Shown here piece after piece: positions 20,319 through 32,257 of a stretch of DNA of 64,000 nucleotides. The DNA lies in NCBI RefSeq assembly GCF_049309525.1, contig NC_133368.1:14284119-14348118 (forward strand), given 5' to 3'. How positions within the stretch are numbered: the first letter of the stretch is position 1; every line of letters starts with the position of its first letter. The translations under genes were made by a program, and so were the position numbers. This stretch comes from Garra rufa (Eukaryota > Chordata > Actinopteri > Cypriniformes > Cyprinidae). The notes below the pieces were generated by a model, which did not search any database, was not told where the DNA came from, and saw only the letters and a list, made by a program, of their open reading frames with translations.

Positions 20319-23300
20319 TCATTGGCATTGCCGTCTGTGAGTGATGTTAAATGGCTCACGCTGTAAGTGTGTCGGCAGTTTCAGAGAGGCAGCTGCTCAA
20401 GCAAAGACTCATAAGCCCAAAAGCTGCCATGTCGACAACAGTTACGTCACCGCATGCTTTGATGCTTTCAAGGTAAGGAAGTCCATTTACAGGAACAGAT
20501 ACTGTAATAATATGTAAAATTAAATCGCATTACATATCCATTCACATTAAATTCTGAATTGGAGGATATCATGATTCGTAATAGTCTAGTAATCTTGAGT
20601 GTTAATGAATGGAGTAAGTGACTCATCCCTTCCTTTCATTATTCTAGATCAGGCTTGTTTCAGACTTTACCAATTTGCTTTGGTTGTATTTGCTGCTTCA
20701 TTGGCTCCAGTCAGTGTTTTAATTGTTGACCTGCACTGAAACAGGTTGCTGTGACAGAGCTGTTTTTGACAAGGTAAAAAGGGTGTTGTTTTACACGACC
20801 ATTGAGGAATTTCAACCAAAGTATATTACAGACATTTCATGAAGAGCCTAAAGAATCAAATCAAGAATCATTTGATTCAACAAAAAATGGCTACAGTGTT
20901 GCAGCAAATGCATTTTGTGCTGTCTGGATCCAGTCTGTCTTCTGTGGTAAACCCCTTCCCATATTTAGCCCCATTTTCCTTACATTTTTGCTCCTCCTTT
21001 AAATATGCAAACAAGTCTATTTTGTTAGACATAACCTTTGTACCTTCAGCTCCATTCTTGTAAAGAAATTCAAATGTTTTGGTCAAATTGTAACCTACAT
21101 TGGGCTGTTTGTCATTACAGACCTCATTTCATATCGCTCAGAGTTTGGGGACGGGGTCTGGGATCAGCTACACCCCATATGTGCCTGTCTCTAATGGAAT
21201 TGCTTCCTATTAGCCATCAAGTCATCATCCCTTTTGCCCCTCAAGTATTAGTGCAGACCTCAAATGCCTCTCATCAGAAAGTGCTGCTGCACTCTGACAA
21301 AATGGAGGTATAATTCAATAAAAACAACACACTCACATATACACAAATGCTGATTTGTGAATACTGTGCAATGAATACTGTCAAGTGCATGAGCCTGATG
21401 ACTTGACTTGGTGTCTGTTATTCTGGTTTGCTTCCAGAGAGAGAGCAATTTTGTGTTCCTGCTTATATGATCATGGGAGTGTGATAAGGAATTGTAGGTT
21501 AATAAAACAGGGTATATCTAGCTTTTGTGATTGATTTAGGTTTGCTAATATATTTACGTTTTTCATTGTTTATTAAAGAACTACTATAAATAATAGCAAA
21601 AGCAGGATTATTATTGTTAACTAAGACCGTTCAAAACATTTTTGTTAATTGAAATGAAGCTGAAATTAAATAAAATATAAATAAATATTAAGAACTAAAT
21701 GAAAATTGCAACTAACTGAAATAAGTTGAAATAATTGAAATAAGTTTAAGTTGGAGCACTAAAATTGGAAATGAAATTCAAAATTAAACTAAAATGAAGT
21801 ACAATAAAAAACGAATTAAAATAAAACTTAAAATTAGTATGAAAACAAAAATAAATAATAAAATGCAATTGCGAGAAAAAAAATCTGAATTGCAAGATAC
21901 AAACTCGGATACAAAGTCAGAATTGCATGTTTATATCTCCATTCTGACTTTATAACTTGCAGTTGCGAGTTTATATCTCATAATTCTGACTTTATAACTC
22001 ACAATTGTGAGAAAAAAGTCAGAATTGGCAGATGTAAACTCGCATTTGCAAGAAAAAAAGTCAAGAGTTGAGAGATACAAAGTCACAATTCTGACTTTAT
22101 TTCTCAGAATTACGTGATACTCGCGACTGCGAAAAAAAAGTCCGAGTTGCGAGATACAAAGTGATATAAACTCGCAATTGTGAGAAATAAAGTCAGAATT
22201 GCCAGATGTAAACTTAAAATTGCGAGACACAAAGTCAGAATTGCCAGATGTAAACTCACAATTGCCAGGGAAAAAAAGTCAGAATTGAGAGAGGTAAACT
22301 TGCAATTGCGAGATACTCCCAATTGCATAAAAAGTTAGAGTTGTAAGTTCTAACTTTATTACTCAGAAATGCATGATATAAACTTGCAATTGTGAGAAAT
22401 AAAGTCAGAATTGCTAGATGTAAACTCGCAAGTGCAAGAAAAAAAGTCTGAATTCACTCGCGATTCACTCACCCCGCTGACAGCACATGATTGACAGCAC
22501 TGATAACACAGTGACCGTGTGTATGGACCATGTGAGGGGGAACTGCAACAGAAAGAAGTGCAGATACTTCCGCCCTACAGCACATCCAGCTTCCAACTGG
22601 AGAGACCATCAGGCCATCCACTGCTACTGCCACAGTGAGACCTATCGCACACAGACACAACTTCTGATGTGCTCTTGCTTAAATCTCTGCTTTTTTTTTT
22701 TTTTTTTTTTGCTTATTTCTTTACACGACGCACCCACCTGCTGGCTGTATGTTAAACTTGTGGCCTGCGGCTGTCATGTTGTGGCTTCATGCTGTTTGCA
22801 GAATCAATCCAGTGCCAAAATACTAAAGTGACACCTTGAGACATCTGTCGACATGATACTTAACCATTCACCCTTCACTTCGACTTTAATAGCTGCAGTC
22901 CATCAGAGGCACATTCATTTTGTACCATTTTAACGCACAGCATTTCAGTTCAAAACCCTGCAACTTATTCAGAAACTACAGTCTGAAAACTGTAAGCCAT
23001 TGTTGTACATTTCCATTTGTACATTTGCCTCATAATTAATGGCCCATGCAAAACACAGTCAGCGCTCATTTTGTAGGCATGCCACACAGACAATACTTGC
23101 AATATATGCAAAACAGCCACAATTCATTCTCTGAAAATTACCCTTCTTTTCTGCCAGACATTTTAACATTCACTTACGTAAAAGAAGTGTGCTTAATTGT
23201 GTTGAATATGCATTTGTAGTATATCTCAGTTTATTTCTTTCAGGCCATTTCTAATGCTCTGTTGGCTAAGTGTGTGGCTATGGAGAAGACTGGTGTTGCG

Positions 23301-23565
23301 GGAGGTCTGTTGAACCGTGGCACACTGTCCTTCCAGCAGCTGGTCAGCCCAGCACCACTGCAGATGACCACAGCGTTACTCCCTACAGGTACATTTGCTC
23401 AAACACACTCACACACACACGCAACTACATCACCTGCCCACATTTTGCTACAAATTCCATCATTCTGTGTGTTCCCTGTTGAAAAAGTTCCCATGATGCT
23501 TGGGGCACCAGCTGTTCCTGCTGTCAGCCCTTATGTTGCTGCTGCTACAGCAAACGCCAGCCAGT
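20319..23565 (+). pseudogene. mbnl2: Decayed muscleblind-like splicing factor gene (mbnl2)
   Basis: Muscleblind proteins bind YGCY RNA through paired CCCH zinc fingers and control splicing. Six exon remnants lie in order. (1) 20319-20472: DVKWLTL, a TAA stop (20364-20366) where Glu is expected, then VCRQFQRGSC and, after a 17-nt loss removing the third Cys, KPKSCHV...ACFDAFK at a GTAAGG donor. (2) About 20830-20970: IKNHLIQQKMATVLQQM; the second finger is lost. (3) 21121-21307: ISYTPYVPV, frameshift, then VLLHSDKME; good splice sites. (4) About 22459-22640: HPADS, 1-nt loss, then MIDSTDNTVTVCMD. (5) 23244-23388: AMEKTGVAGGLLNRG, good splice sites. (6) About 23487-23565: VPMMLGAPAVPAVS. The original start ATG is gone. 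Introns are retained, so it is not a processed copy. The symbol rests on its place upstream of rap2a and farp1. Confidence 0.88.
21860..22456. repeat. Minisatellite of AAAGTCAGAATTGCGAGA type
   Basis: Degenerate tandem units of about 45-50 bp combine motifs like AAAGTCAGAATTGCCAGATG and TAAACTCGCAATTGTGAGAA. The array ends abruptly at the surviving half of mbnl2 exon 4. Related sequence occurs at about 29.65-30.36 kb. Confidence 0.85.
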
Positions 23566-26010
23566 TTTGTGCATTAACTCTTTCCCACTAACCCACTCTG
23601 ACCTTCCACCTAAACATCTGTTCAGATCAGATGTTCAACTGTCTGTCTATCAAATATAAAATATGTTTCCTTCTTTAATTTTGTCAGAAATTATTTATCT
23701 AAAAAAAGTCACCAAGTTCTGAAAGTTGCAGTATGTTTACATAGTATGTCAAGGTCTTTTATCTAAAAAAAATCTATCAAATTACAACATTTTTTATGAC
23801 ATGGTTGCTTTAAATATCAGTTCAAATGACTTGCTGTTCTGTAAAGTTCGGTAAACATGTGATGTTCACAAATCGCAAATTGGTCTGTAATATTTTATTA
23901 AAGCAATAGTGTTGTTGAAACTAAAAATTACTTCCGTTTCTAACGTGTTTATTTTTCCGAAAAAAAGTCTTTACTGCAGACTGTTAAAAACAGTCTCTTG
24001 TCGCCATCTAAAGGCAGAACAATGTAACTAAAATTGCCATCACGAACACAAACACTGTTTGTTTATCAATACTAAACACTTTGAAATAACTATTATTAAT
24101 TATATAAAATACAGTATTACTACTATACAAAATACTATTTTTTTTATTAAATATTATTTATTGAATTATTATAAATAATTATTGAATAATAACAACAACA
24201 GCAGCCATCATAAAAGTTTCCAGGCATTTCGGTCAAACGTACATAGGCAGCTCTCTGACATACAGCATTAAGTTTACATAAACATGATGAGATTTTGCCA
24301 AAACTATCTTCTCTGGAACAAATAATAGTTTAATCAATGAGACCAAAGACTAGCTGTTAGTTTTACCCAAAATGAATTCTATCTTATGTTTAACTACTAT
24401 AGAGATCAGAGCCAGCAGTAAATTCCAGAAGATCTGGTCAAGCTGAGGCTTCTTTCGTGGGGGTTCATGAGTGCAGAACGGCCGCTGACGATGTGAAGCT
24501 CACATGTACGAAAACGGCGACGCAAATTTTTAAATAGACATTATCTTTATTAACAAACTGCATATTTTAACCATAAACAAGAAAATTCTCACCTAAAAAT
24601 CTTTTAAAACTACATTCCGTGACACAAAAACAGTATTACTTTTAAAATCACACTGGATTTGGGCCTCCGCCATGACACTCGCTGTAAGAAGTACCGCAAA
24701 CTGAGAGATACAGTTACAAATGGTAAAACGGCTGTTGGAGTTCTGATATCGCTCTAATATCGCACTCTTATCAGCCAATCAGATTCGAGGATTAGAAAGA
24801 ACTGTTGTATAATATAATACACATGAATGGAAATGTTCAATATCAACACTAATGATTAAAAATATTGTTTCATTAGTTAATATCAGTGAACATGAACTAA
24901 GTATGAACAATACTTCTACAGCATTTATTATTCTTAGTTAATATTAATTTTAATATTTTACTAATGCATTATTTAAATCAAAAGTTGTGTTTGTAAACTT
25001 ACATGAACTAAGAATGAACAACTGAATTTTCATTAACTAACGCTGACAAAGATGAATAAATACTGCGATAAATGTATTGTTCATTGTTTGTTCATGTTCA
25101 TTAATACATTGAGTAATGTTAACAAATGACACCTTATTGGAAAGTGTTACTGAAATATTTTCTTTTCGTCTATGCAGGGCAATTTAAAAGTCTGAGAGCA
25201 CTGAATAAAATGCTTCGGTTTTACATTTTTTTCCAGTTTTATACAAAATTCTAAACTACATTATAATGTAATATTATCCAAAAATACAATTAATTTTACA
25301 ATTACTAATAATAATTTTATCATTCCTAATGGCACTTTTTTTGCTTGAAAGGCAGCAACACCTATATATATATATATATATAAAGTGTTTATTATAATAT
25401 AAAAATGTATTTATATTTAATTAGTGACAAATGTAAAATTACATCAAACATTATGTATTACTTCTATGTTATATATATTTTTAAATTCCAAAAACTGTTC
25501 ATTTCCAGGTTTAAATAGGATAAATGACATATTTCCAATGTAAACCTCAATGAAAAACTGCAGTTATGTACATGTTATGCATATATTTGTGCTTGAGAAA
25601 TGTCAGATGGCAGTTTGTAAAGGCTCTGCTCATAAGGATAGAAACACTGCAGTGTGTTTAATGGATGTTGGGTGCAGGACTGCTGCACTGTTGCAGAAGC
25701 TGTCCTCTCGCTCTTATACCAACAGCGCCACCTACAGCTATGCTGCAGCAGACACCACATTACCCTAAGCAATGAGCAAACAGAATAGTGTCTGAATTTA
25801 TAGATTAATTTTTTAAAATGACATCGAAGCTAGGCTGTTCTTAAAGGCATATTTGTATCTAGTTAGAGTTAGCTGAGAGTGGCCTGTACTACTGTATATT
25901 CTTGACCAGATTGGAGGGAAAGTGTGGAAAGAAAACAGAAGCCATTCGCCTTATTAGAGGTCAGTGTACCATCTGAATGATTTTGAAACTGATATTGGAA
26001 TGTTAAGTTG
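23566..26010. other. Intergenic AT-rich DNA with repeat remnants
   Basis: No gene was recognised. A dispersed-repeat remnant at about 24820-25148 ends CCTTATTGGAAAGTGTTAC, like a frequent zebrafish-type MITE (from memory). A short TA microsatellite is at about 25364-25382. Confidence 0.5.
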
Positions 26011-26014
26011 CTTT

Positions 26015-26943
26015 AAAGAGTTAGTTCACCCAAAAATGAAAATTAGCCCATTATTTACTTACCTTTAAGGCATCAAGGTGTATATGACTTCCTTCTTTCA
26101 GACAAATGCAATCGGAGTTATATTAAAAATAATCTTTGCACTGACAGACTTTAGAATGGCCTTGGCGGGTGTTTCTCTTCAACAGTCCAGAAATAGTCCA
26201 ATAAAGTGCATCCATCCATGATAAAAAGTTGGCTCCGGGAGGTGAAGAAAGGCCTCTTATATTGAACTGATGCGTTTGTGTAAGAAAAATATCCATATTT
26301 AAACTGTAGTAATCACTTTAATCTATCTTATCTACGGGCAGATGACACGTTGCACATGCGCCGCTCTGAAGTGACGAACACAAACACGCAGTGGAGAGTT
26401 CAAAACAAAACAGTCACAAAATAGAAGTACAAAACAAGGATTTGTAAAAGTAAAATGTCAGAGGATTTTGATATAAGTCAAGAGGAGACTGGTTTTCTCT
26501 GGTTTTCTTTGCTAAAGTAAGTAAACTTTGCATCCTTTGCTCCTGTAAACAAACATCGATTTGTGCGAGACTCGCCAGCGCATTTACTACGCCAACGTCC
26601 TACGTCATCTGTCTGGTACGATCAGTTGGTGCAAGCTGATTATTACATTTTAAATATGGATATTTTTCTTACACAAATGCATTGATTCAGGAGGCTTTTA
26701 TTCACCCCCCGGAGCCATATGAGGCACTTTTTATTACGGATATATGCACTTTATTGGACTTGTTTTGGACTGTTGAAGACAAACACCCGTCCATGCCATT
26801 ATAAAGCTTGGAGGTCCCAGGATAATTTTTAATATTTAATTCTGATTGCATTTGTCTGAAAGAAGGAAGTCATATACACCTAGGATGCCTGGAGGATGAG
26901 TAAATAATGGGCTAATCTTCATTTTTGGGTGAACTAACCCTTT
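26015..26943. mobile_element. Foldback MITE
   Basis: The left arm (about 26018-26110, with TTAGTTCACCCAAAAATGAA) pairs with the right arm (about 26850-26943, with TTCATTTTTGGGTGAACTAA). Inner arms pair too: GTATATGACTTCCTTCTTTC with GAAAGAAGGAAGTCATATAC. A second copy of the family lies at 33268-35024. Non-coding. Confidence 0.85.
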
Positions 26944-27111
26944 ATATTGCAGATATAAATAAATAATTTTGGCCTATGGTGAGATAAATTAGGGTTATTG
27001 AGTGCTGTTCTTCTGTATGTTCTTTTAAACAATCAAAATGCCCAAATTTGGGCAATTTACTAACTTTTGTGTTTGTGTTTATATATACGTTTATAATATA
27101 TTTATCACTTA

Positions 27112-28666
27112 CAGTCGTGGCCAAGTTTTGAGAATGACACAAATATTAGTTTTCACAAAGTTTGCTGCTAAACTGCTTTTAGATCTTTGTTTCAGTTGTT
27201 TCTGTGATGTACTGGAATATAATTACAAGCACTTCATACGTTTCAAAGGCTTTTATCGACAATTACATGACATTTATGCAAAGAGTCAGTATTTGCAGTG
27301 TTGGCCCTTCTTTTTCAGGACCTCTGCAATTCGACTGAGCATGCTCTCAATCAACTTCTGGGCCAAATCCTGACTGATAGCAACCCATTCTTTCATAATC
27401 ACTTCTTGGAGTTTGTCAGAATTAGTGGGATTGTGTTTGTCCACCCGCCTCTTGAGGATTGACCACAAGTTCTCAATGGGATTAAGATCTGGGGAGTTTC
27501 CAGGCCATGGACCCAAAATTTCAACGTTTTGGTCCCCGAGCCACTTAGTTATCACTTTTGCCTTATGGCACGGTGCTCCATTGTGCTGCATTGTTCTTCA
27601 CCAAACTGTTGTTGGATTGTTGGAAGAAGTTGCCGTTGGAGGGTGTTTTGGTACCATTCTTTATTCACGGCTGTGTTTTTGGGCAAAATTGTGAGTGAGC
27701 CCACTCCCTTGGATGAGAAGCAACCCCACACATGAATGGTCTCAGGATGCTTTACTGTTGGCATGACACAGGACTGATGGTAGTGCTCACCTTTTCTTCT
27801 CCGGACAAGCCTTTTTCCAGATGCCCCAAACAATTGGAAAGAGGCTTCATCGGAGAATATGACTTTGCCCCAGTCCTCAGCAGTCCATTCGCCATACTTT
27901 TTGCAGAAGATCAATCTGTCCCTGATGTTTGTTTGTTTTTTGGAGAGAAGTGGCTTCTTTGCTGCCCTTCTTGACACCAGGCCATCTTCCAAAAGTCTTG
28001 GCCTCACTGTGGGTGCAGATGCGCTCACACCTGCCTGCTGCCATTCCTGAGCAAGCTCTGCACTGGTGGCACTCCGATCCCGCAGCTGAATCCTCTTTAG
28101 GAGACGATCCTGGCGCTTGCTGGACTTTCTTGGACGCCCTGAAGCCTTCTTAACAAGAATTGAACTTCTTTCCTTGAAGTTCTTGATGATCTTATAAATT
28201 GTTGATTTAGGTGCAATCTTAGTAGCCACAATATCCTTGCCTGTGAAGCCATTTTTTATGCAACGCAATGATGGCTGCACGCGTTTCTTTGCAGGTCACC
28301 ATGGTTAACAATGGAAGAACAATGATTTCAAGCATCACCCTCCTTTTAACATGTCAAGTCTGTCATTCTAACCCAATCAGCCTGACATAATGATCTCCAG
28401 CCTTGTGCTGGTCATAATTCTCACCTGAGTTAACAAAACTATTACTGAAATGATCTCAGCAGGTCCTTTAATGACAGCAGTGAAATGCAGTGGAAAGTTT
28501 TTTTCAGGATTAAGTTAATTTTCATGGCAAAGAAGGACTATGCAATTCATCTGATCACTCTTCATAACATTCTGGAGTATATGCAAATTGCTATTATAAA
28601 AACTTAAGCAGCAACTTTTCCAATTACCAATATTTATGTAATTCTCAAAACTTTTGGCCACGACTG
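27112..28666 (-). mobile_element. Tc1-like transposon with TA target duplication
   Basis: A 1.55 kb element starts CAGTCGTGGCCAAGTTTTGA and ends TCAAAACTTTTGGCCACGACTG, flanked by TA on both sides (27110-27111 and 28667-28668). A second inverted motif lies just inside (GCTGCTAAACTGCTTTTAGA on the left). These are typical Tc1/mariner features. The transposase, on the minus strand, is inactive. Confidence 0.93.
27286..28280 (-). pseudogene. Tc1 transposase, frameshifted
   Basis: The first part (28280-27552) holds the N-terminal DNA-binding helix-turn-helix regions (IYKIIKNFKERSS, then a GRPRKSS hook) and the first catalytic Asp in VIFSDEASF. The frame is lost near 27595, and the remainder continues in another frame (27591-27286). 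There the second catalytic position reads HNGAPCH where DGAPCH is usual, an Asp to Asn change. The third position is intact in SPDLNPIENLW. A frameshift plus a changed catalytic residue means no activity. The family has DD34E transposases of about 340 residues. Confidence 0.9.
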
Positions 28667-29642
28667 TACATTTAAAGCAAGAGAATCAAAATATTTCACA
28701 GCCATCAACAAAGCATTTGCTTTACAAATACGTTTTATTTTCTCAGATTGCTTGTTATTCAACAATTAACTTTAAAATATATTTTAATGAAAGGGGAACA
28801 ATAGGAAGTTTTACATTGGAATTGTTTTGTCAAACAAAAGCCTTAAAATTAACATATGGAAATATATGTTTGTTTTAGGATTTTACTCTATTGATGAAAC
28901 ACTTGCTGAATTGTCAGTCTCATTGTAAACAATTGTGCTGATGACTATATATTGAATTTAAAACAATATATGAGTGTATTTTTGTCTTATTTATATGCCA
29001 TTATCAATTGAAAGCAAATTCATTAAGACTTTTTAAGACTGTTTGCTCTTTTAGTCTGAATTATTAGCCTGATATTTTATTATATTTATGTATAACTGAA
29101 ATGGTTTTCCGTTTTATTACCATAAAAAATGTCATTTTTTATAAAATTGCTTTTAGAACGCAGAGATGTCCTGAAAACCAAAACTGCAGCACTAACCGGG
29201 TCACTGTAATGTCAGTGAAACCACCGAGTCAAGCCACCTACACGCGCCTTGTACACCGCGTGTTTCCATAGCAACAACATCCGCCTCATTCTCGCCCGAC
29301 TTTTGATAGAGTGCGCGCGCAGCCGCCCGCCACTACAGAGATTGTCTCATTATTGGGGGATTTTTCGGCCAAACATTTCCTTACGTCAGTGACAACCGGT
29401 TAGTTTTGACTCAAGCGGAAACTCAGCTTCAGTTCGGTGTCGTGGGCGCGGTTTCAGGCAGCCGGGCGGCTATTGGACACCTCACGGATCCGTTAACCGA
29501 CAAGAGCGTCTGTCTTCGCCTTCTGTACGGAAGCCGAGATGGAAAAAGGCGAAAAAATTGTCCGGTTCTTGAACGAATCGCCCTATTGAGTCAGATCTTT
29601 TAAGCGAATCATTTAAACCGTTTCACAACGAGGAACGATTTA

Positions 29643-29830
29643 CAAATTGGACTGAATCAATCCAAGCTTTATATCTTGCAATTTTGAGTTTATATAGGCC
29701 TATCACAATTCAAGAGCAAAAAAGGTTTGAATTATGAGATATAAGCTCAAAATTGCAGGGGAAAAAGTATGACATGACATTCAAGAAATTATGGATCATC
29801 TATAAAATTTCACATGTAACAAACAAGAGG

Positions 29831-29924
<94 letters not shown>

Positions 29925-30362
29925 AAAGGACAAAAATAAGCTGAATAAATAAAATAAAATGAATACAATTGTAAATATTTAATAGCCTAATAAAAAATAC
30001 TAAACAAATTAACTAGATTAAAAAATAATGTTTCCACCACAGACTTCTCAATTTTAGCTTTTTTTCCCCTCAGAATTCTAACTTTTTTTCTGAATTGTAA
30101 TGAACTAATAATGGCAAGAAAATGTAATTATTGTGAGATTTAAAAAAAATTAATTACCTTTTTTTGCAAAAAAAAAAAAACAAACAAACAAAAAAAAAAA
30201 AAAACAATTGTGAGAAGTAAACTCAAATTCAGAGGGGGAAAAGTCAGAATTGCGAGATTTGATTTTGCAATTTGAATTGCAATTTTGAGTTTATATAGGC
30301 TTATCACAGTTCTAGGGCAAAAAAACTGAATTGTGAAATATTAACTCAAAATTGCGGGGGAA
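29643..30362. repeat. Degenerate minisatellite around a CA tract
   Basis: Repeated motifs such as TTGCAATTTTGAGTTTATAT with TATCACAATTC occur near 29673 and 30272, and AACTCAAAATTGC-like motifs near 29744 and 30342. They are related to the array at 21.9-22.5 kb and flank the CA microsatellite. Confidence 0.6.
29833..29920. repeat. (AC)n microsatellite
   Basis: About 43 uninterrupted AC units, a likely hypervariable locus and the longest simple repeat in the window. Confidence 0.97.
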
Positions 30363-30600
30363 AAAGTAGCCTAGGAATTGTGAAGGGGTAAAAAATAATC
30401 GAAATTCGTTTTTAATTATTTATTCTGTGGCGGAAACAACTTCCATAGTAAGCGAACTAAACCTTATCAATAGAATTGTCCAAATGTAAATACTGTATCA
30501 AGAAATTAGCTTTCTCGGAAGATTAATGACCAGGTAATGACCTAATTACGTCAGAACGTAAAAGAATCAGTGAATCATTCTTGAACTGATTCCTTCGAAC

Positions 30601-31122
30601 GAACCGCTTGGAAGAACCGGTTCGCCAAAATGACTCGGACTTCACAATAGTGGAGCGGAGCGGAGCGGCGGAGGATCCCCACCCGTGAGCATGGCGGTGT
30701 GCTAGTCTATTAATGAAGACCGGAGAGAGCAGACAGAGATGGAAAACACTAATATGTGCCCCGATCGCTTCAAATAACCTGGCTTTAACGGACTGTGTTT
30801 TGATTTACTAATGCCAGAGGCACTCTGCTGGGTTTCTCCATGCAGCCTTCGTTTACTTCTATAGGATGGTGAGCTGAGCAGATAAAAAGCACAAGTTATT
30901 GGTGATTGCATCTATTCAAGCATTCCCCGTTGTGAATTATAGGCGCGTGTGGGCCGCCGGTGCTCCGTGATCATGAAGCGCTGCTGCGGGAAGCGTGTCT
31001 TTGTGCGAGGCGTGTTTATGTCCGCGGACAGGCTCGTTTAAACGCCCTAAACATGAATGCCATTGTCATGTCGAGAGCCGTGTGAGTTTATTTTGATTTT
31101 TTGAACTGTTCAGACGGGAGAG
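30601..31122 (+). promoter_or_regulatory. rap2a promoter and 5' UTR region
   Basis: A GC-richer stretch with a GGAGC repeat (about 30650-30670) and CpG dinucleotides leads directly into the rap2a start codon. A TTTTTTGAACTGTTCAG tract ends at about 31114 and could be a splice acceptor for an upstream leader exon, but a single first exon is equally possible. No TATA box was assigned. Confidence 0.45.
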
Positions 31123-31436
31123 ATGCGTGAGTATAAAGTGGTGGTCCTCGGGAGCGGCGGGGTCGGTAAATCCGCCCTCACCGTACAGTTCGTCACCGGG
31201 ACGTTTATTGAGAAGTACGACCCGACCATCGAGGATTTCTACCGTAAGGAGATCGAGGTGGACTCGTCGCCGTCGGTGCTGGAGATCCTGGACACGGCGG
31301 GCACGGAGCAGTTCGCGTCCATGCGGGACCTGTACATCAAAAACGGACAAGGCTTCATTCTGGTCTACAGTCTGGTCAACCAGCAGAGCTTTCAGGACAT
31401 CAAACCCATGAGAGACCAGATCATCCGAGTCAAGAG
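31123..31436 (+). CDS. rap2a: Ras-related GTPase Rap2a, exon 1
   Basis: This encodes residues 1-104 and two bases of codon 105 of a 183-residue Rap2 GTPase, a membrane switch that signals to kinases of the TNIK/MINK/MAP4K4 group and affects adhesion, cytoskeleton and synapses. Seen: P-loop GSGGVGKS (10-17), switch I YDPTIEDFY (32-40) with the Rap2-type Phe39, and DTAG (57-60) followed by Thr61, where Ras has Gln; Thr61 is typical of Rap and lowers intrinsic GTP hydrolysis. The ATG is in a good context (gagATGC) and the frame matches the family's usual N-terminus. The exon ends AAGAG at a GTGAGA donor. It is joined to exon 2 at 44726 across a 13.3 kb, transposon-filled intron. Confidence 0.96.
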
Positions 31437-32257
31437 GTGAGATCCTATAACCGTCTGGAATTACTGTGTCGGAGCTTTGCTGTAGATGACATGTCATTGC
31501 ATACGATGAAAACAATCTTAACATATCTGTCAGTTCGTCTGTGTGTGTCTGTACAGTGTGAGTGTAGTTGGGCCTCTACAGGCCTGTTGCTCGAGTTTTG
31601 ATGTGCCGCATCCAGTGTTTCAAACGCACTGCTGTCTGCATGAAAGATTCATGCAGAAGTGATGCGATGCACTTGACTGCTGCTCTAAACCTGATCCACA
31701 GTTTTCAGGAACAACGAAATAGCATTCAGATGCTGTTCTCGTGTATTCATGCATCATTGTAATGATTTTGTGATAAATCTTTTAGTGTGTTTGAAAAGAA
31801 AACAGAAGTCTGGTGGCTTTTAGTCCATACATGTGAGCTTTGAAGCTTCTAGATGCAATGTTGACAATATTAGTTGTTAGCTTACTTAAAATTGGGTCTT
31901 TTACTTCCAAAAAATAGGATGATGATTATAGATAGACAGACAGATCGTTTATATTCAGGTGTCAAGTGTAATTGCAAGTTGCTGTAATTTAGAGAACTGC
32001 AAGGCTTAAATTAGTCAAATTCATTTGAGCATTCAAAACACCCTTAAATTATCTAAAAAAGGAAATTCACTTTCTAATTGTGGGTGTGTTCATCAAAACA
32101 ATTGCAAAATGTGTTTTTTTTTTATCTGAAATGCAATTTGATCACTTTATTTTGTGGTTTTATATGTGCATTTTACAAATGCATTTTATCTAGACATAGA
32201 AGTAGAATGTTTTTTGTAATTAAAGAATGCTTTTTGGCCTACAGAAGGTAAGTCTAT

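Larger units (their letters stand above)
28669..30600. other. Upstream region of rap2a, no gene seen
   Basis: AT-rich at first. A GC-richer block at about 29200-29560 has several CpGs and could be regulatory. No convincing coding sequence was found; the open frame at 29406-29603 has no recognised similarity. Confidence 0.45.

Noticed and set aside
22487..22831. A 114-residue open frame with muscleblind similarity at its start
   Set aside because: Only the first 50 or so residues match; the upstream exon part is lost, a 1-nt deletion precedes it and the end is random. It is part of the pseudogene, not a gene.
31066..31524. Minus-strand frame of 152 residues over rap2a exon 1
   Set aside because: It is a shadow of the GC-rich exon; the plus-strand frame has every GTPase motif.
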